40,189 nucleotides of DNA from an uncultured Collinsella sp. (GCA_905194675.1 CAJJTG010000020.1:1-40189); one strand, 5' to 3'; shown: positions 1 through 9,709, counted from the first letter of the stretch. Notes: generated from the letters alone by a model not told the origin. Program-made: numbers and translations.

Positions 1-286
1 CAGGCGTATGCAGATAAAGCATCTCGAAGGCCGAGATGCGAAGCGCCATGCGAACGCGCGGCGCAACCTTTTTGGGCTTATCCAAAAACTGATCGAGCAA
101 CTCATCCAAAATACCCTGCGTGGCGGCAACACCGAGCGCCAAACGGGCGGCAAAAGCAGAATCGCGCTGGTCAATGGCCTTGGCGGAAGCACGGGAAGAC
201 AACACGTCGCGTGCGTACATACCGCGGCGATCGGCCTCCATCAACACATCGAGCGCAAGCTTGCGCGCGGGAGACAACTTGCTCAT
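1..286 (-). CDS. rsmB: 16S rRNA (cytosine-C5)-methyltransferase RsmB, N-terminal part (runs off the window)
   Basis: Only the first 95 codons are inside the window. The reverse-strand translation begins MSKLSPARKLALDVLMEADR and continues with an all-helical NusB-like RNA-binding region ending in ALRISAFEMLYLHTP. That is how RsmB/Sun proteins start, ahead of a SAM-dependent m5C methyltransferase domain that would lie beyond position 1. The start ATG (286-284) overlaps the fmt stop as ATGA, so the two genes are translationally coupled. The order def-fmt-rsmB is common in bacteria. A free-standing NusB cannot be fully excluded because the catalytic domain is not visible, but the position after fmt favours RsmB. 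Confidence 0.82.
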   Translation of the reverse strand, partial: MSKLSPARKLALDVLMEADRRGMYARDVLSSRASAKAIDQRDSAFAARLALGVAATQGILDELLDQFLDKPKKVAPRVRMALRISAFEMLYLHTP

Positions 287-1203
287 GACAGTACACCCCA
301 CGATAGATCGGCACCCTGCAGGCCGGCAGCCCAAGCAGAAGCAGCCATGGCACGCTTGCCATCGGGCTTAACCTCAAGCAGCTCAACCGCGCCATCGGAA
401 AGACCCAGGTAAACACGCTTGCTCTTGACGGCAACAGCGCCCTCGCCAAGCGACACATCGGCCGGCGCAGCATCGAGCACGCGAACCGACTTGCCGGCAA
501 TCACACAACGGGCAGGCGCGGTATCGGACGAAGCGAGCACATGACGCACGCAATCGAGCGCCGCCATCTGCGGATCAAGACGCATCTCCTGCTTGGAAAT
601 CTTGGCAGCATGTGTGACGAGCGACTCATCCTGCTCAGTCCACACGGCGGTGCCATCGGCAAGCGAGGGAAGCGTATCGGCAAGCAACTTACCGCCAAGC
701 TCACCAAGCTCCATGGTCAGTGCCTCGGCATGCTTACCGGCAACCGACGTAGAGGCCTGCGCACAATAAGCGCCCGTATCCACGCCATGCCCAATGCGCA
801 TAATGGAAACGCCAGCAACCTCATCACCAGCAAGAATGGCACGCTGAATGGGAGCGGCGCCACGCCAACGAGGCAGCAAGGACGCATGAACATTCACAAT
901 ACCAAGCGGCGCCATATGCAGCACCTCATCAGGCAAAATGCAACCATAGGCAGCCACACAGAAAATATCAGCCTGCGCAGCCTGGAGCGCCTCAACAACC
1001 TCAGGCGTCATACGATTGGCCTCAACAACCAGCAACCCCAGCTCAAGCGCCTTGGCCTTAACAGGAGAAGGCTCAAGCTTCTTACCACGCCCACGAACAG
1101 CATCGGGACGAGTAATAACAAGCGCAATCTCGTTCCCAGCCTCAACAAGCGAAGTCAGCGAAGGCACAGCAAAATCAGGCGTACCCATAAACACAATACG
1201 CAT
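283..1203 (-). CDS. fmt: Methionyl-tRNA formyltransferase
   Basis: Transfers a formyl group from 10-formyl-tetrahydrofolate to Met-tRNA(fMet) in the cytoplasm, preparing the initiator tRNA. The 306-residue protein has the expected family length. It opens with MRIVFMGTPDFAVPSL and carries the formyltransferase signature NVHASLLPRWRGAAPIQ with Asn104 and His106. The third catalytic residue is Asp142 in IGHGVDTGA. The C-terminal third is the tRNA-binding domain. The start ATG at 1203 is preceded by a good ribosome site (GAGAGGAG). It lies downstream of def on the same strand but is separated from it by about 320 bases carrying a long palindrome, and it overlaps rsmB by four bases. Confidence 0.97.
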   Translation of the reverse strand: MRIVFMGTPDFAVPSLTSLVEAGNEIALVITRPDAVRGRGKKLEPSPVKAKALELGLLVVEANRMTPEVVEALQAAQADIFCVAAYGCILPDEVLHMAPLGIVNVHASLLPRWRGAAPIQRAILAGDEVAGVSIMRIGHGVDTGAYCAQASTSVAGKHAEALTMELGELGGKLLADTLPSLADGTAVWTEQDESLVTHAAKISKQEMRLDPQMAALDCVRHVLASSDTAPARCVIAGKSVRVLDAAPADVSLGEGAVAVKSKRVYLGLSDGAVELLEVKPDGKRAMAASAWAAGLQGADLSWGVLS

Positions 1204-1422
1204 AAAAGATGGTCTCCTCTCAATAACGAGCCGAGACGGCTACAAAAAGAAGCGCTCTAGGCCGCAAACGCACCCAGCCGCAAGAACAGTTCAACAAAGA
1301 CAAATATACCCAAAAACAAAGAAAGAGCCGCATAAAAGCAGCCCTCCCAACAAAGCAATTATCAGCAAAGACGCCCCTCCCTGGCCCGACGGCACCCAGG
1401 CGAGACAAGCAGCGTCAACGTA

Positions 1423-1518
1423 GTCCCCGGGGCGCCCGCCTATATCGTCCCGCGCGCAGTTTCGCAGCGCAGCGAGAATGTTTGAGCACGGGATGATATA
1501 GGCGGGCGCCCCGGGGAC
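1423..1518. repeat. Long palindrome between def and fmt
   Basis: Two 30-base arms (1423-1452 and 1489-1518) are reverse complements with a single mismatch. Each begins GTCCCCGGGGCGCCCGCC when read from its outer end, and they enclose a 36-base spacer. The outer edge lies 8 bases beyond the def stop codon. There is no T-tract on either side, so it is not a standard intrinsic terminator. It could be a REP/MITE-type repeat or an mRNA-stabilising hairpin. The rest of the 1204-1526 gap is A-rich near the fmt start and shows no convincing gene except a possible tiny hydrophobic peptide, listed under findings. Confidence 0.85.
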
Positions 1519-1526
1519 GGACAAAC

Positions 1527-2063
1527 CTACTCCGTCTCGCCCGGTCGAGCGCCGCGGGCCAGGGCGTCTTGGTACTCCTTGACTGCCTCGATCCTCTGCA
1601 TAGGCTTAAGGCGCTCGAACATGGTGTTGCCGTGCAGGTGATCGATCTCGTGCTGCAGGCACACGCAGAACAGGTCGCCCGTCGCCTCATAGCGAATCAG
1701 GTTAGCGTCCAGGTCATACGCCTCGACGACGACATGGTCCGGACGCTCGATCTCGCAGCTAATGCCGGGGATGGACAGGCAGCCCTCGCTAAACGGCACC
1801 AGATGATCGCTCTGCTCCACGATAACGGGGTTAATGAGCACGTACGGGTCGTAGTCGTTCTTGTCGCTGTAGTCGCAGTCGATGGTGACGAGCTGAATAA
1901 GCTCGCCGACCTGCGGGGCAGCCAGGCCGCAGCCGCCGTTCGCGAACATCATCTTCTTCATCTTCTCGGCTAGCGCCTCGATTGCCGGGGTGATCTCCTC
2001 GATGACGGCGCACTCCTGGCGCAGACGAGGGTCGGGCGACAGTACGATTCCGTTGGCTTCCAT
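1527..2063 (-). CDS. def: Peptide deformylase
   Basis: Removes the N-formyl group from nascent proteins using a metal-bound water. All three family motifs are present in order: GCGLAAPQVG, EGCLSIPG (metal-binding Cys) and the HEIDHLHG helix with the catalytic Glu and two metal His. With the start chosen here the protein is 178 residues, normal for the family. Two in-frame ATGs exist at 2069 and 2063. The AAAGG Shine-Dalgarno directly abuts the first but sits about 6 bases from the second, so 2063 is preferred. It follows priA with an 18-base gap, so the two are probably co-transcribed, and it logically pairs with fmt downstream. Confidence 0.96.
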   Translation of the reverse strand: MEANGIVLSPDPRLRQECAVIEEITPAIEALAEKMKKMMFANGGCGLAAPQVGELIQLVTIDCDYSDKNDYDPYVLINPVIVEQSDHLVPFSEGCLSIPGISCEIERPDHVVVEAYDLDANLIRYEATGDLFCVCLQHEIDHLHGNTMFERLKPMQRIEAVKEYQDALARGARPGETE

Positions 2064-2081
2064 GGCCATCCTTTCGGGTTG

Positions 2082-4523
2082 TTACATCAAATCATAGGCG
2101 TCGACGTCAACGCTCACGCTCACGCCGCGCACGGAGCCCACCTCTATGAGGCAGGCGTCGATATCATCAGAGACATGGTACCCCACGGGCGACTTCACAA
2201 GCAGGTGGAAGCGATAACGGTCCTTGGCTCTCTCGATTACACACGAAGCCGGACCAAGCACCTGCGGCACGGCGCTCCCCGCCCGCAAAAAGTCAGGCGC
2301 GGCGGCATGCCAGCGACGCTTAAGGAGTTTCGCGATGCGCCCGATATAGTCTCGCGCGTCATCCGCGTTCGTCGACCATACCAAGATGTTGGCCAGGCGC
2401 ACGAACGGCGGGTACAGCGCGTCGCGGCGCTGGTCCAGATCGTAGTCGGTAAAGATCGAGCGGTCGTGCTCAGCGACGGCGCGAATGACCGGGTCCTCGG
2501 GCAGGTAGGTCTGGATGATAACCTCACCGGGGCGATCTCCGCGTCCGGCACGACCCGCGACCTGCTCCAGCAAATCGTAGGCGCGCTCCCCCGCTCTAAA
2601 ATCGGGCAGCTTGAGGGCAAAGTCGGCATTGACCACGCCCACAAGCGTGACCTCGGGAAAGTCGAGGCCCTTGGCGATCATCTGGGTACCCAGCAGCACC
2701 GCGCAATCGGCGGCATCGAACTGCTCGAGCAGCTTTTTGTGCGCGTCCTTGCCGCGCGTGGAATCGGCGTCCATGCGAATAATGGCGACATCCTCGGGCA
2801 GCATCTGGTGCAGCGCATCCTCGATCTGCTGCGTGCCCAGGCCCATTTTTGCCAGATAGCGGCTGCCGCATTTGGGACAGCGGCTCGTGGGGGCCGGATA
2901 GGGCTGCACGCGCCAAGAAGAGCCGCAGGTGTGGCACTGCAGTGTGTGCGTGCGCTCATGATACGTGAGCGCCGTGGAACAGTGGTTGCAGGTGGGGACG
3001 CAACCGCACTCGCGGCACATCAGAAACGGCGCAAACCCGCGGCGGTTGTGCAGCAACACGGCCTTTTCGCGGCGCTCGACCACACGCTCCAGGCCTTCCA
3101 TCAGCGGTTTAGAGAACATGGAGCGACTGCCGTGCGCGAACTCGCGGCGTAGGTCGGCAATGCGGACTGTGGGCAACACGGCGTGTCCCGGGCGCTCGGG
3201 CATCTCGACACGCGTCCAGGTGGCTCCGTTGTACGTGCCGCGGCGGCAGCGGTCGAGGGCCTCGGCAGAAGGGGTGGCCGAACCCAACACGAGCGGGCAG
3301 CGATACCGACGCGCCATCTCGGCCGCCACCTCGCGCGCATGGTAGCGCGGACTGGAGCCCTGCTTATAGCTGGTCTCGTGCTCCTCGTCGATGATGATAA
3401 GACCCAAGTCGCTGAGCGGGCAAAAGAGTGCCGAGCGGGCGCCCACGACCACACGCGCGGCACCGCTGGCGACCATATCCCACTGGTCCAGGCGCTCGCC
3501 AGCAGAAAGTCGCGAATGGAACACGGCAACCGTCTCGCCAAAGCGCGAACGGAAGCGGCCGACGGTCTGGGCCGTCAGCGAGATCTCGGGTACGAGCACG
3601 CAGGCCGAACGGCCGGCCGCCAGCACGCGCTCAATCGCCGAGAGGTAGACCTCGGTTTTGCCGGAACCGGTGACGCCATCGACAAGGACCACGTCGCCGT
3701 GGGCGTCAAGGCAGGCGCGCTCAATCTGCGCGAGGGCCTGCTGCTGGCCGTTTGTAAGCGAGACCGGCGCTTTGCCGCTCGCGGAGGACAGCGTGGTCTG
3801 CTCGCTGCAGCCACGCCACGCACGGCGTTCCTCCACCACCACGACGCCGCGTTTTTCGAGCGCCTTGATGGTCGCCGACATGCTGCTGTAGAGCAGGTTG
3901 AGGTCGCGCGTCGTGACCGGGCCGCATTGGAGCGCCTCAATGAGCTGACGCTGACGGACCGCGGTTTTAGGCGGCATGTAGTCGAAACCCTCGGGCGTGA
4001 GCATGACCCAGCGGTTTTGGATGGGTTTGACGGCGGGGCGCTCAACGGTCCACACGCCGTCATCGCCCTTGACCACGCGCGGGCTGCCGCCCGGAGGCAA
4101 GAACAGGCGCAGGCACTCGGAAAGCGTCGCGACGTACTCGCGGCTCATCCAACGTGCGATACGGGCGGCCTCGGCGGTAAAGAGCGGCTTGCTGAGGACA
4201 GCCTCGATAGACTTGATACGCGCGGGATCGAGAGCATCGTTACCTTGCAGATCGGCCAGCTCGGGCGCGATATCGACGATATAGCCTGCGGCGGCACGGT
4301 TGCCAAAATGAACTAGGACGGTGGAGCCGATCTGGGCATCGTTGGCAAGGGACTGCGGAATGCCGTAGGCAAATGGCTCGGAGAGAGCACGGGTGGGAAT
4401 GTCCAGGACCACGCTTGCGAAGGCGACGACGGGATCAGGCTGCGCCGGGGCGACAGCAGGGGCCGCGGACTTCGGAGCTTCCTCCGGTTCCGGCGAACCA
4501 AACAGCGACAGTTGCTCGGCCAT
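2082..4523 (-). CDS. priA: Primosomal protein N' (replication restart helicase PriA)
   Basis: Superfamily 2 3'-5' DNA helicase that reloads the replisome at stalled forks. The 813-residue protein has an N-terminal 3'-DNA-binding domain, Walker A VDGVTGSGKTEVYL (about residues 281-294) and a DEEH box (379-382). It also has four Cys pairs forming the two zinc sites (about 503/506, 512/515, 530/533 and 549/552). The C-terminal helicase motifs include QVAGRAGRGDRPGEV. The ATG at 4523 is chosen because MAEQLSLFG follows it and GGGAGG lies upstream. Longer starts at 4541 and 4562 have no better ribosome site. The N terminus is extended by an Ala/Pro-rich segment. It heads the priA-def segment downstream of the gltX terminator. 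Confidence 0.97.
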   Translation of the reverse strand: MAEQLSLFGSPEPEEAPKSAAPAVAPAQPDPVVAFASVVLDIPTRALSEPFAYGIPQSLANDAQIGSTVLVHFGNRAAAGYIVDIAPELADLQGNDALDPARIKSIEAVLSKPLFTAEAARIARWMSREYVATLSECLRLFLPPGGSPRVVKGDDGVWTVERPAVKPIQNRWVMLTPEGFDYMPPKTAVRQRQLIEALQCGPVTTRDLNLLYSSMSATIKALEKRGVVVVEERRAWRGCSEQTTLSSASGKAPVSLTNGQQQALAQIERACLDAHGDVVLVDGVTGSGKTEVYLSAIERVLAAGRSACVLVPEISLTAQTVGRFRSRFGETVAVFHSRLSAGERLDQWDMVASGAARVVVGARSALFCPLSDLGLIIIDEEHETSYKQGSSPRYHAREVAAEMARRYRCPLVLGSATPSAEALDRCRRGTYNGATWTRVEMPERPGHAVLPTVRIADLRREFAHGSRSMFSKPLMEGLERVVERREKAVLLHNRRGFAPFLMCRECGCVPTCNHCSTALTYHERTHTLQCHTCGSSWRVQPYPAPTSRCPKCGSRYLAKMGLGTQQIEDALHQMLPEDVAIIRMDADSTRGKDAHKKLLEQFDAADCAVLLGTQMIAKGLDFPEVTLVGVVNADFALKLPDFRAGERAYDLLEQVAGRAGRGDRPGEVIIQTYLPEDPVIRAVAEHDRSIFTDYDLDQRRDALYPPFVRLANILVWSTNADDARDYIGRIAKLLKRRWHAAAPDFLRAGSAVPQVLGPASCVIERAKDRYRFHLLVKSPVGYHVSDDIDACLIEVGSVRGVSVSVDVDAYDLM

Positions 4524-4552
4524 GGTCTCTGTACCTCCCATCCCATACGTCT

Positions 4553-4588
4553 TTAGAAACAAGAGCCCCGCTCGGGTGAACGGGGCTC
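4553..4588 (-). terminator. Intrinsic terminator after gltX
   Basis: Read on the minus strand, an 8-base-pair GC-rich stem (GAGCCCCG pairing with CGGGGCTC at 4588-4581 and 4570-4563) is followed by the T-rich run TTGTTTCT. It lies 24 bases beyond the gltX stop and 30 bases before the priA start, so it should separate the two transcripts. Confidence 0.8.
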
Positions 4589-4611
4589 GGATACATGCGT
4601 TTACGCAGCTG

Positions 4612-6087
4612 CTACAGCGCCATCGTGCGGGCGCGGTCGATGCGCGCCAGGCAGTCGTCGCGGCCGACGAGCGCCATGGTCTCGCCCAGCGGAGGGCTCA
4701 CCATGTTGCCGCAGACGGCGACGCGCACGGCCTGGAACACCACGCGCTTCTTGAGGTCCATCTGCTCGGGCAGCGGCTCAAGCGCGGCGTCGATGTTGGC
4801 AGCCGTCCACTCGTCCACACCCTCGAGCGCGGCCTTGGCGGCATCCAGAATGGCGCCCATGCCTTCCTTGGCCAGGCCCTTGTTAACAGACTTCTCGTCG
4901 TACTCGAGCGTCTCGGCCGTAGCAAAGATGGGAGCGGCGACGTTCACGGCATCGGCCGGCATCTTGGTGCGCGGCTTGACGATGGCGGCAAGCGCGTCGA
5001 TCCAGTCCTCGCCGTACTCAACATTACCCTCGATGAGACCCGCCTCGTGCAGCTCGGGAACCATGATCTCGTCGGCAAACTGAGCGTCGGACATGCCGTT
5101 GATGTACTCAGCATTGACCCAGTCGAGCTTCTTGGGATCGAAGGTCGCGGGGTTCTTGGAGATGCGGTCGAGCGAGAACTTGCTGGCCAGGACATCGCGC
5201 GGGATGATCGTGGTCTCGCCGTCGAGCGACCAGCCGAGCAGCGCCAGATAGTTGACGAAGGCGTCGGACAGGTAACCGGCGTCGCGGTACTCCTCCACCG
5301 AGGTGGCACCGTGGCGCTTGGAAAGCTTCTTGCCGTCGGCACCCAAGATCATGGAGATGTGGGCGAACGTGGGCACGGGCGCGCCGAGGGCCTCGTAGAC
5401 CATGACCTGGCGCGGGGTGTTGGACAGGTGGTCGTCGCCGCGGATGACGTGGGTAATCTTCATCATGGCGTCGTCGACGACGGTCGCGAAGTTATACGTG
5501 GGCGTGCCATCGGAGCGGAAGATGACAAAGTCGTCGAGTTCCTTGGCATCGAAGGTCACCTCGCCGTGGACGGCGTCGTGGATTACGACGTCGCCGCGGT
5601 CCTCAGGCACCTTGATGCGCAAGACGTAGGGCTCGCCGGCCTCGATGCGGCGGCGGGCCTCCTCTGGATCAAGATCGCGGCAGCGGCGCTGATAGCCCTG
5701 GAAGGGGTCCTTGCGCTCCTGGGCGGCCTTGCGATCGGCGTCAAGCTGCTCCTTGGTGCAGAAGCAGGGATAGGCCTTGCCCTCGTCCCAGAGCTGCTGG
5801 GCGGCCTGCTTGTACAGGTCCAGGCGCTCGGTCTGTGCGTAAGGGCCATAGTCGCCGCCCACCTCGGGGCCCTCGTCCCAGTCCAAGCCCAGCCAACGCA
5901 TGGCGCGCAGAATGATCTGCGTGTTCTCGTCGGTGGAACGGGTGGGGTCGGTGTCGTCGATGCGCAGGATGAACGTGCCGCCGTTTGCGCGGGCGAAAGC
6001 CCAGTTATAGATAGCGGTGCGGGCGCCGCCGATGTGCAGCTTGCCCGTGGGTGAGGGTGCAAAGCGGACGCGAACGTCTGATGCCAT
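4612..6087 (-). CDS. gltX: Glutamate--tRNA ligase
   Basis: Class I aminoacyl-tRNA synthetase charging tRNA-Glu. The 491-residue protein has the HIGH-type motif in FAPSPTGKLHIGG (residues 9-21). It also has the family hallmarks RIDDTDPTRS (42-51) and GDDHLSNTPRQ (217-227), and the KMSKS equivalent KKLSKRHG (253-260). An anticodon-binding C-terminal domain follows. The open frame extends upstream to 6255, but that extension is non-conserved and runs through the intergenic repeat. The ATG at 6087 is preceded by GAGGAGA and begins MASDVRVRFAPSPTG. A possible minus-strand -10 (TATACT, complement of 6128-6133) lies about 40 bases upstream. A tRNA-Glu gene lies at the far end of the window but is unlinked. 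Confidence 0.97.
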   Translation of the reverse strand: MASDVRVRFAPSPTGKLHIGGARTAIYNWAFARANGGTFILRIDDTDPTRSTDENTQIILRAMRWLGLDWDEGPEVGGDYGPYAQTERLDLYKQAAQQLWDEGKAYPCFCTKEQLDADRKAAQERKDPFQGYQRRCRDLDPEEARRRIEAGEPYVLRIKVPEDRGDVVIHDAVHGEVTFDAKELDDFVIFRSDGTPTYNFATVVDDAMMKITHVIRGDDHLSNTPRQVMVYEALGAPVPTFAHISMILGADGKKLSKRHGATSVEEYRDAGYLSDAFVNYLALLGWSLDGETTIIPRDVLASKFSLDRISKNPATFDPKKLDWVNAEYINGMSDAQFADEIMVPELHEAGLIEGNVEYGEDWIDALAAIVKPRTKMPADAVNVAAPIFATAETLEYDEKSVNKGLAKEGMGAILDAAKAALEGVDEWTAANIDAALEPLPEQMDLKKRVVFQAVRVAVCGNMVSPPLGETMALVGRDDCLARIDRARTMAL

Positions 6088-6171
6088 GGAAATCTCCTCG
6101 ATTACAGGATGGATGTCTAACCGCATCAGTATAAAGCAACAAAGCAACCTCCGCACAAAGGGCACCGACCC

Positions 6172-6313
6172 ACTCATTGGGGACAGACTTAAATGAGTAG
6201 TCGTTGGGGACACTCTTCGGAGCTGGCCGAACAGGAGTGCCCCCAAGTGCTGCATTCATTTAAGTCTGTCCCCAATGAGTAAGGCTGGTCATTTAAGTCT
6301 GTCCCCAATGAGT
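6172..6313. repeat. Nested REP-like inverted/direct repeat cluster in the gltX-metK gap
   Basis: A 25-base unit, ACTCATTGGGGACAGACTTA plus AATGA, occurs at 6172-6196. It recurs as exact reverse complements at 6256-6280 and 6289-6313. Between the first two copies lies a second inverted pair, TTGGGGACACTC (6204-6215) and GAGTGCCCCCAA (6235-6246), so the whole folds as nested hairpins. Two of the three 25-mers are tandem direct repeats 8 bases apart. This architecture resembles REP/BIME elements mobilised by REP-associated (Y1/RAYT) transposases, an association I infer rather than see. The rest of the 6088-6424 gap should hold the divergent gltX and metK promoters. Confidence 0.85.
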
Positions 6314-6424
6314 AGGTGCGGAAAGGGTGTGAATGTTTGATTTACGCGCTATGATGTGCCCTTGCATAGAGAGCTCGGCGGAATGGTAACGGTCGCCGGG
6401 ACACGTATTTTGAAAGGGGCTATC

Positions 6425-7705
<1,281 letters not shown>

Positions 7706-7742
7706 GCTAGCGGCAAAAGCTACAGCCAAATCGAAACGCACC

Positions 7743-7777
7743 AAAAGAGGTACCGGACCAACCGGTACCTCTTTTTT
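7743..7777 (+). terminator. Intrinsic terminator after metK
   Basis: A perfect 14-base-pair stem (AAAAGAGGTACCGG at 7743-7756, its complement at 7762-7775) closes a 5-base loop and runs into T6. The A-run on the other side would also let it work on the minus strand. Confidence 0.93.
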
Positions 7778-7871
7778 ATTAATCGGTGGTGAAGATGAGC
7801 CGACCTGGGACGCAGAATAGGTTCCCAGCTGATGAATTTTGCAGCAAGCGTGCCCCTACCATGTATCCTAA

Positions 7872-7992
7872 GTTCCGAGGGCTTTGGTATTTGGTCGATC
7901 GCGAGTTCCGCACGAGCCGGAGGCCACTTAATGTGGCCTCCGTGCGAGCCAGGACTGTAGAGCAGGCGACCAAATACCAAAGCCCTCGGAAC
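7872..7992. repeat. Large palindromic element upstream of sdaA
   Basis: The arms at 7872-7897 and 7967-7992 are perfect 26-base reverse complements (GTTCCGAGGGCTTTGGTATT onward). They enclose a second hairpin, GGAGGCCAC / GTGGCCTCC (7919-7927 and 7933-7941) with a TTAAT loop, flanked by CGCAC/GTGCG. The element ends 23 bases before the sdaA ATG, so if transcribed it forms a long rod just ahead of the ribosome site. It could be a MITE/REP insertion or a cis-regulatory RNA; the sequence alone does not decide. The remainder of the 7706-8015 gap holds the metK terminator and nothing else I recognise. Confidence 0.85.
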
Positions 7993-8015
7993 GACGGGAT
8001 AGAACAGGAGCGCAT

Positions 8016-9623
8016 ATGGCAGGCAAGCCGCAAACACTAGCTACGACCTCGGCATTCGAGATCTTGGGGCCCGTCATGGTCGGCCCCAGCTCATCGCACA
8101 CCGCCGGCGCCCTGCGGTGCGCCCAAGTTGCCGCCAGCCTGCTGGAAGGCCGCATCACCAAAGTCACCTTTGGCCTGTGGAACTCCTTCGCGCACACCTA
8201 CCGCGGCCACGGCACCGACCGCGCGCTTGTCGCGGGCATCCTGGGCCTCGACACCGACGACGAGAACATCAAGCAGGCCTTCGACCTCGCACGTGAGCAG
8301 GGCCTCGAATATCACTTTGACATCAAGGGCGACGACGCCTCCATCCACCCCAACACCGTCGACATCGATATGGTCAACGCCACGGGCGCCACGGCGCAGG
8401 TCCGCGGCGAGAGCTTGGGCGGCGGCAAGATGCGCATCAGCCGCATTAACGGCGTCGGCGTCGACATCTCGGGCATGTATTCCACGCTCTTCGTGGCGCA
8501 CCAGGACGTCCCCGGCGTGCTCGCAGCGCTCACCAACCTGCTCGCCTACGCACACGTGAACATCGCCTTCTGCCGCACCTACCGCACCGAAGTGGGCGGC
8601 CAGGCCTACTCCGTCTTTGAGACCGACGGCGCGCCCGACGACACCGTTATCCCCATGCTACGCAAACTCGACAATGTCGATTACGCGACCTTTATCGAGC
8701 TCCCCGGTTCTGCCTCGTCGCTCTCCCCCGGCGTCTCGGCAAAGGAAATCTTCGACGACGGCGAGCAGCTGCTCGATGCGTGCGAGGAACTGGGGCTCAA
8801 CATCGGCGCCGTCATGGCCGTGCGCGAGGCACGTCTGACCGGCGAGGCACACGCTATCGCCGCCATGCGCCGCGTACTCGACGTCATGCGCGAAGAGACC
8901 ACAGCCCCCATTTCCAATCCACAGCGCTCGCTCGGCGGCCTCATCGGCGGCGAGGCAAAGCTTGTCGATGCCACCGGCCGCAACGATTTGAGCACGAGTC
9001 TGATGGGCACCGTTCAAACCGACGCCGTGGCCCGCGCGATGGCCGTGCTCGAGCGCTCCGCCACCATGGGCGTGATCGTCGCAGCTCCGACGGCAGGATC
9101 CGCGGGTGTTGTGCCCGGCTGCGTGCTGGCGCTTGCTGACCATCTGCAGCTGGATGATGAGCAGGTTATGGATGCCCTCTACTGCGCCGCCGCCATCGGC
9201 CTCAACCTCACCACGAGCGCCTGCGTTGCCGGCGCCGAGGGCGGCTGTCAGGCCGAGGTCGGAAGTGCGGCCGCCATGGCCGCCGCCGCGCTGGTGCAGA
9301 TGCTCGGCGGCACACCCGAGCAGGCGCTCGACGCCAGTTCCATCGCGCTGAGTAATCTGCTGGGCCTCGTTTGTGACCCCGTCGGTGGCCTCGTGGAGGT
9401 GCCCTGCCAAAACCGCAACGCCATCGGCGTGGCAGCCGCCTTTAGCTCCGCACAACTCGCCCTCGCCGGCATTAAGAGCCTGGTGCCGTTTGACCAGATG
9501 GCACACGTCATGCTCTCGGTGGGCCACGCGTTGCCGGCCACGCTGCGCGAGACGGCAAAGGGCGGCATCGCGCAGGCTCCGGCCGCACTTTCGGCCTGTG
9601 CAAAATGCGGTGTGTGCGGATAG
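8016..9623 (+). CDS. sdaA: L-serine ammonia-lyase, iron-sulfur-dependent, single-chain form
   Basis: Converts L-serine to pyruvate and ammonia with a [4Fe-4S] cluster. The 535-residue protein joins what are often two subunits. The N-terminal part (about 1-230) is SdaAB-like, with GPVMVGPSSSHTAG and an ACT-type segment around VAHQDVPGVLAALTNLLA. The rest is the SdaAA catalytic chain. Probable cluster ligands are Cys411, Cys453 and Cys464; the spacings of 42 and 11 match those I recall for the Legionella enzyme. A penultimate Cys534 in the C-terminal CGVCG fits the known use of the protein tail as the fourth ligand. The ATG follows AGGAG. The gene stands alone, between the large palindrome and a terminator. 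Confidence 0.94.
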   Translation: MAGKPQTLATTSAFEILGPVMVGPSSSHTAGALRCAQVAASLLEGRITKVTFGLWNSFAHTYRGHGTDRALVAGILGLDTDDENIKQAFDLAREQGLEYHFDIKGDDASIHPNTVDIDMVNATGATAQVRGESLGGGKMRISRINGVGVDISGMYSTLFVAHQDVPGVLAALTNLLAYAHVNIAFCRTYRTEVGGQAYSVFETDGAPDDTVIPMLRKLDNVDYATFIELPGSASSLSPGVSAKEIFDDGEQLLDACEELGLNIGAVMAVREARLTGEAHAIAAMRRVLDVMREETTAPISNPQRSLGGLIGGEAKLVDATGRNDLSTSLMGTVQTDAVARAMAVLERSATMGVIVAAPTAGSAGVVPGCVLALADHLQLDDEQVMDALYCAAAIGLNLTTSACVAGAEGGCQAEVGSAAAMAAAALVQMLGGTPEQALDASSIALSNLLGLVCDPVGGLVEVPCQNRNAIGVAAAFSSAQLALAGIKSLVPFDQMAHVMLSVGHALPATLRETAKGGIAQAPAALSACAKCGVCG

Positions 9624-9641
9624 CGACAAAGAACGACTCGA

Positions 9642-9668
9642 AGGTGGGACAAATGTCCCACCTCTTTT
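9642..9668 (+). terminator. Intrinsic terminator after sdaA
   Basis: A 9-base-pair stem AGGTGGGAC / GTCCCACCT (9642-9650 and 9655-9663) with a short A-rich loop is followed by CTTTTG, 18 bases beyond the sdaA stop. Confidence 0.85.
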
Positions 9669-9709
9669 GAATGCCACCGTTTCCATACCACAATCAACTA
9701 GGTGATCGC

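Noticed and set aside
2079..3152. Long plus-strand frames over priA, gltX and the cob genes
   Set aside because: They are shadows produced by GC-rich coding on the opposite strand, and their translations show no domain sense.
4524..4562. Upstream start for priA (MFLKTYGMGG...)
   Set aside because: The extension lies in the gltX terminator region and lacks a ribosome site; the start at 4523 is better supported.
6314..6424. SAM riboswitch in the metK leader
   Set aside because: No conserved SAM-I or SAM-II core was recognised in the short leader.
7781..8015. T-box or glycine/serine riboswitch before sdaA
   Set aside because: No T-box sequence (TGGNACCGCG type) or known core; only palindromes are seen.
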